Positions 58,405 to 64,000 of a stretch of 64,000 nucleotides of DNA are shown in pieces; within the stretch, counting starts at the first letter, position 1, and each line of letters begins with the position of its first letter. The notes beneath the pieces are model-generated. The model had not been told where the DNA came from and ran no database searches. It saw nothing but the letters and a program-made list of their open reading frames with translations. Origin of the DNA: Euryodendron excelsum. Lineage: Eukaryota; Streptophyta; Magnoliopsida; Ericales; Pentaphylacaceae. The translations under genes and the position numbers were made by a program. The DNA is taken from contig CM065379.1 of assembly GCA_033060915.1 (NCBI GenBank), positions 23,129,318 to 23,193,317 on the forward strand. The letters are read 5' to 3'.

Positions 58405-60049
58405 TGATTGTACTCTAAAAAGTACGATTCGGGTCCCTAATTGTAGGTTAATGTTAGTTATTATTTGTGTGTTATGTATTATTTTTATATAAATTTAGTA
58501 TTTTTCACGTTTTACACGTTTTGAATAGATATGAAGATAAAACCAAGCAAAATGAAGTAACATGATATATATTACCTATATGAGTGGATGTATATATTAT
58601 ATTATTATATTATATCTTTTACGTTATATATATTATATTATATCTTATACTTTATATATAATATATTATACTTTATTTATATATATATATATATATATAT
58701 CTTTGGCCAAATTCTATTAGAATATATATATATATCTTTGCAGAAGACAATGAAAGGAAGGGTGACCGATACAAAAAAAAGGAGAAAGAGAAAGAAAGGA
58801 AGAAGAAAAGAAAGGAGGTGGGACACGGGCGTGGAGAGAAAGAAAAAGAAGAAAGGAGAAAGAAAAAAAACTTCTCACCTTCAGCTATAAAAGAGGGGGC
58901 AGAGAGGAAGAGAAAGTGAGGAGAGAGGGGAGTCTGTGGAGAGTAGTTTATGGCTCCCTCCATTCTTTTGTTTTAGGAGTAGATTTTTAGTTTGTTATTT
59001 TTCTCATTTCAGTCGTTATTTTTTCAGTTATTTCTGGTGTATTGCATATTTTATTTATGAAGTTCTTTTTCCCAAGCCTTTTAAATATTAGTATTTAGTT
59101 TTATTCTTGGACCCAATTGGGAAGATTGCTTGACTTGATTGGGATGATTAATTAAGATTTGTCTTTTCATTCCGGATTTATTTGAAAACTTAGTGTTTTT
59201 TTTTTGCACACGTTCGGTATATTGCATGCACAAGCATGTACACGTATATTTTATGCACGTAATAGTTACGTGTATTGTGAACAAGTTTAGAATAGATATT
59301 TTAATGTAAAAGTAGAGTAGATATTGGTTTACTCTATGCTAGCCAAAGGTCTGTATATTTTATGCAGGTATTCTATCTTGTATGTTTATGACCAAAACCT
59401 TTGGTCGAAATCTAAGACTCTTAATCCTAATCTGAAATGAATTGGTTTTATATTTCTGGTAATTAAAATATAGATCTTTTCAAAAATTGAGACTTTTGAT
59501 TATGTTTATACTATCTTCTGCCTTGACAAAGCAGTCAGAATATGCAAATCGATGGTAAGAGTTTTTGATAATAATTTAATAAGTATCTAGCCAAGAACTT
59601 TTGAAAACATGTGTCTTTAATTATGCTTCTTACACTTATGCTTTGACAAAGTATTGCCAAGTGTTTACCAATCGATGGTGAGAGTTTCATGATTTTAACT
59701 AAGTAATATTTTAGTGATTGATTATTTTGAATATACCCACATGCTAATTTATGAGGTCTAAGTAGGCTAAACGATCGGCAATTGGTAAATCTGTATTGAT
59801 CATTCCCAAGTAAGTCAAGTGATTGAATCAATTGAATCCAAATTTGTTTTATTTTATTATGTTTGACAAGTAGTTTTGGCCTCCATCTCAAAACCTTAAA
59901 AAGATTTTATTTTATTTTTCTTTTGGTTATGTTTGTCATCCGGTTTTAACTACTATATCCCACTTCTGTGGTTCAATCCTGATCTTACTGGATTATTTTT
60001 ATTATATACTATTTTGCTACATCTACGAGTGTTTTAAGTAGATCAAACA
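58405..60049 (+). repeat. 3' LTR of Athila-like element
   Basis: TGATTGTACTCTAAAAAG to GTAGATCAAACA, 1,645 bases, colinear with the 5' LTR. TATA box TATAAAAG at 58886-58893. An expanded AT run (58676-58700) is longer than in the 5' LTR. Confidence 0.9.
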
Positions 60050-60054
60050 ATTAT

Positions 60055-61603
60055 CATGAGCTCAAGTGGCGCTGAGGCACAAGTAATGACATTAGTGCTA
60101 TGGGCATAATCAAGTAGTTTGTAACAAGAAGCAAACTAGGGTTTGTCTATTTATCCTTTCTCCATACAGTGTTGCCGTCTTTTATTCTCTAACCTAAATG
60201 AATATAGGGTTTGTCTATATTGCACACTTCTTTGTCGTTGTTGTCAGTTCAAGACTAATTCAATAGATAGGTCTCTCTCTCTATCTCTCTCTATCTCTTT
60301 CTCACCCACACACACCCACATAGACACCCACACACCTGTTAGAACTTCGGGTACGTTCCGAGTGGCAAACAACTTCACTGTACTTAAAAGTAAAAAGATT
60401 CATATTGCATTTGCAAGCCTTCGACATCAATAGTCCATTATACTTCCATATATGACTCATTCTTGTTAGAGTTGCTATTGAATTTCATTAAAAAATTTGT
60501 GACCAAGAACAAGCTACTGTGGGGGATGTTCTGTACTTTATGCATGTACAAATGAACCAGTTAAAATTATAGTTTGATGAGTAATAAATTCACAAATATC
60601 ACTTTCATCCAACTTCTTTATTTCAAATTCAGTTTTGGTGATTTTCTATATTATCTGAACTCTCTATGAAGTTAGATGAGGTGTAACATTTTGTTAAAAG
60701 CATGTATGGGATATTATAGTAGGATAGATGGGATACTTTTAAGATTTGGATGTTGTCAATTTAAGATATATACAAAGTAACAGAATCTAGAATCCAAAGC
60801 TAGTTTTCTAGATATTGCTCTAAAAATCTAATTTGTTGATGATATGATCATGCTTTTTTGTGTTTAGAAATAAGGTTGTATAAGGCATAGTTACTGCCTT
60901 TTTCTTTCTTCTTCTGAATTTGTTATATGATTGGGAATATTTAATTTTTGCTAGGATAGAAAGTACAGTAAACCATCACCCTGTGAAAAAAAAAAGGATT
61001 GCGTCGGATAATTAAGTTGGTTCCGATTGCTAACCTATTGGGTTTGTAAATGTCAAGTCTAATCCTTCATGTCTGGATCGGATCTGAAGTTTTATCAAAT
61101 CGGATCAGATCCAAATCTAGGTCGAATTTGGACCAGACCATATCCATTGATAAGTCTCAGCGCAAGTTGGTCTTTTCTTGTTTGATTATTTCTTAAGACC
61201 ATGGTACATGTAAAGAGTCCTCAACATTCATTTGAAGTAATTGAGAGTGCAACAACCATCTTGACGATGCAATACCAGGTTAGTCTAACAATGAAAAGTT
61301 GGACCCCAGTCCATATGTGCACAACTATTTTTTTTTTTTTTGACGCCACATGGGTACTTTTTAATAGTTAGGTGATTCAGGTGTTCTAGTAGTGCACAAA
61401 ATGAAATAAGTTGTGAGTGTTGAATAAAATATTGACTGGAGCACCATGTTACATAGGAAGTAATAAATGGGAAATATCTTGAATGTTTTGAATATCTAAC
61501 TGTTTCTTGTTGTCCTAGAATTTAGAGATTAGATGAAAGCAATGGTTAGACACTTTCATCCATGAGACGAACTTATCATGGACCCAAAGTCTAATTCAAT
61601 TCG
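60055..61603. other. Intergenic, no recognised gene
   Basis: Only simple repeats: CT/CTAT run at 60270-60302 and CA phrases to 60336. The stretch 61060-61140 has repeated GGATC(G/A)GATC phrases. No coding motif. Confidence 0.5.
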
Positions 61604-61648
61604 CCCTGGCCCCGACCCCGACCCTGACCCCAACCCCGACCCCGACCA
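61604..61648. repeat. (CCCCGA)n short array
   Basis: About seven CCCCGA/CCCTGA/CCCAAC hexamers. Confidence 0.9.
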
Positions 61649-62341
61649 ATAAGAAAATACAGTATTTTATTTGTAATATGACTTCTACTTGCTCTAGAAC
61701 AATTAAATTTAACAAAGTTGAATGAGTTTTAGGGACCAGACCTCTTCCTTCTTGGGGTGGGTCGAATCTTGTGGTTGCAATGGTGAATATGATTATTTAT
61801 TTCTGTCTATGTTTAGACGGCAAAGAACGAAAAGAAAAAGTGGGAGAACCCATTTCTATAGGTGGGCTGCCCAACCAAGTAATTGACTAAGAAATTAAAG
61901 TTAGGCCTATATATATATACACACATATTAAACAAATTTTGATGGTAGGGAGTGTGCAGTGGTGGTGAAGCAGAGGGTGGTGTATGCTGTATAGCAGTGG
62001 GGGTGAGGCAGTTGGGGTGGTGTCCGGTGGTGGGGTGAAGTAATGAGGAGGTGTCGTGTGGTGTATGGGAGGTGATGGACAATGGTATTTAAGGACAAAA
62101 ATGATGAAGAGAATGAGAGAGAGCGAAGAAAGAGGAGATGGGTTCGGCCATGGCAGACTTGGCAGTCTATTGTGTGGAGGAGGAGGAAGAAAATGGGGAA
62201 GAAAAAATGAAAAAAAAAGTGAAAAATATAATTTGAGGGTGAAATTGTCTTTCTATGTCCTATTTTTTGGAAGAATACTTTTCCACTCAAGTCAATTCGT
62301 GAGTATGTTAGAGCATCTCTCTAAAGTGGTTTAGTATGTTA

Positions 62342-62964
62342 GAGCATCTCTAATGGGCTTTCTAAAGTGGTTCTTTTAGCTATTTAAGAGACTCACATCT
62401 AATTTGTAGCTCCCAAGAGTTGGAGTTGAAAAGTGAGGGTAAAATTAAGTAACATTTATCACTGCTCCACCTAATCCAGTTGAGGCTTTATGGTCCATGT
62501 TTGATGATTGAGTTTGTGCTTTGGGTTGGCGTTCCACATCAAGAACGTTTTGGTGTGTGAGTAAGTATTTAATGGTCATAGAATGCTCATAAAGGTTAGA
62601 TCAATTTGTCGGTTGCTCTTGGGTTGCTATAAGAGAGAGAGAGAGAGAGAGCCAAACCTAGGAAATGACCCTCTAACGGGTTCTCTATATAGCTCTCTAT
62701 TTTAAAGAGTTTTACTTTGGCTCACCAAATGTAGAGAGCCAAAAGTAGCCCTCTATACTTTATTTCACAATTCTCTCTCATTCTCTCTCCTCTTTTCTTT
62801 CCCTCTTTTCTTGGAATGAGTGTTAAAAAAAGTTTACGAGGTGGCTAGTTAAAATAGAGAGTATGGTTGGAGTTTTTTTTTAAAAAGTGGCTAGCTAACG
62901 TAGAGAATTGAGTTTTTATCTGTATTTTAACTAGCTATTTTGGAGAGTAGCGTTGGAGATGCTA
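62342..62964. mobile_element. MITE with GAGCATCTC termini
   Basis: Left GAGCATCTCTAATGGGC; right reversed TAGCATCTCCAACGCTAC. This terminus type is frequent in plant MITEs. A left-end duplicate begins at 62311. Interior has GA and CT runs and TAGAGAGC(C)AAA phrases in both orientations. No clear target duplication. Confidence 0.6.
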
Positions 62965-63432
62965 CTCATGGTTAACTTTAACATATTCCATTCATTATGC
63001 ATATTAGTTCAAATTACAGAGAATTATGTCTTTATTTTTTATTTTTCACCATAGGGAGTTGATCTGGTTTTCCAAATTATAAATAGCTAAAGTGTAATTA
63101 TCCCAAATTATAAATATCTAAAATCTAGGAAGTCAGATAGGAATAAATTTATTAGAATGGAGCATATTCAATTACAGGTAAAGCGATGACTGCAATTTGT
63201 TGAGGCATTAAGATTTAACGGTAATTCTATATATTATTCTCTTGTGCTATTTGCAAGTAGGTTATGGGGAGATATAAAGATACTAATTAACATGATGTAC
63301 AAAATTTTTGAGGTCCAATTTATCGGTACTTGCAGGCGAAGTATTGCATTGGGCTACCATTTGTTTTTCACGTCAGTTTGATTGTAGGCGCATTCAAATT
63401 GGCTGAAGGTTAACTATATATGCACACTAATC

Positions 63433-63476
<44 letters not shown>

Positions 63477-64000
63477 GATTATGCATATATATATTTTACA
63501 GCTAGTAGATTTTAGTCTGCGATGATGGTGCACTAATTATGTGCACAATTAGGTTCTATAGACCTAAAAGAACTAGGGGGTGATGAAGAAGAACCATTGC
63601 TTAAAATAGATTATTGCTTGTTTGTTGGACACGGCTTTAATTGTTTGTGCCCTTAAAATTGGTTATGAAATATAAGTTCCTTAGCTGCTATTTATTCAAC
63701 CTCCTGAACTGAAGATGCTTAGGCTTTGAACTTTAGAGAATTTATTTTAAAATTATATTTATTTATATATGAAGGGATATGTTGGAAAATAGGAGCATTT
63801 GTTTTCAATGTGCCCCATCAAAATTATGGGGTACACTTTAGTTGAGGTTCAAACTCAAAGTGGGCAGCCATGTGTTTGTGGTGGATTTGCTAAAGAAATT
63901 ATGGGGCACGCCGCCCTGCCAAAACACAAAATAGTATAAATTTGATTCGCATGCTTTTAGTTTAAAAATGTACTATTTTGTTTCTAATTTGCCTTAATAA
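62965..64000. other. Intergenic with CT microsatellite
   Basis: No gene recognised. A (CT)n run of about 20 units lies at 63431-63471. Confidence 0.55.

Larger units (their letters stand above)
52065..60049 (+). mobile_element. Complete non-autonomous Athila-like gypsy element
   Basis: 7,985 bases with perfect target duplication ATTAT (52060-52064 and 60050-60054). 5' LTR 52065-53697, interior 53698-58404, 3' LTR 58405-60049. The primer site resembles the 3' end of Asp-tRNA, as used by Athila elements. No gag or pol motif is present in the interior, so it depended on another element. A copia-type solo LTR is nested at about 55448-57449. Confidence 0.9.

Noticed and set aside
61813..62334. 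Overlapping His/Pro/Ser-rich ORFs of 89-120 residues
   Set aside because: Both strands are open because of GGTGGTG and GAGGAG low complexity; no start context or homologous domain.
1..64000. CRISPR arrays, rRNA, bacterial operons or integrated viral genomes
   Set aside because: Repeats found are tandem minisatellites, microsatellites or LTRs; polymerase-like sequences all carry plant LTR retrotransposon or LINE signatures.

Overview
The window is nuclear DNA from a flowering plant, most likely a eudicot with a repeat-rich genome. It contains one split plant gene with GT-AG introns. Almost everything else is nested plant transposable elements: LTR retrotransposons, LINE 3' ends, TRIMs and TIR elements. 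I saw no bacterial, organellar, rRNA, tRNA or CRISPR sequence. The species cannot be named from sequence alone.

The single clear gene lies on the minus strand between 34665 and 18201. It encodes a plastid-type KDPG/KHG aldolase (2-dehydro-3-deoxyphosphogluconate aldolase). Nine exons join in frame with canonical splice sites, and both the catalytic Glu and the Schiff-base Lys are present. The intron between exons 8 and 9 is 10.4 kb long. It was enlarged by a small inverted-repeat element, and that element was later split by a complete 9.3-kb Ty3/gypsy chromovirus (Tekay/Del-like) lying in the opposite orientation. The true 3' end of the gene is unresolved.

Layout. 1-953: RNase H/integrase remnant of a Tekay-like element. 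954-about 1199: end of an Athila-like LTR. About 1200-8615: a reverse-oriented Tekay-like LTR interrupted by a 4.6-kb Tat/Ogre-like solo LTR (2135-6710). 9360-10537: PIF/Harbinger-like TIR element. About 10660-11286: LINE 3' end. 11287-18200: mostly featureless, with one tandem repeat and one possible LTR. 18201-34665: the aldolase gene. 35680-36458: hAT-like element. 36701-48611: a minus-strand, internally deleted gypsy element carrying four later insertions (a LINE, a Tekay solo LTR, a Tourist-like MITE and a 3.5-kb Tat/Ogre-like solo LTR). 48618-51979: TRIM pieces and a PIF-like element with a nested hAT MITE. 52065-60049: a complete non-autonomous Athila-like element with a copia solo LTR inside. 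60055-64000: intergenic DNA with a MITE and simple repeats.

The best-supported structural results are target-site duplications: ATAAC for 18985-28321, ATTAT for 52065-60049, GGGAT for 36701-48611, GGGTT for 44833-48321, and TTA for two TIR elements. For two insertions the window also holds the matching empty site in the sister LTR. The least expected sequence patterns are iterated short hairpins upstream of the TATA box in the giant LTRs, 10-bp-period minisatellites in those same LTRs, and a GC-richer core in the Tekay-like LTRs that differs completely between copies while its flanks are conserved. No new enzymatic or defence system was found.
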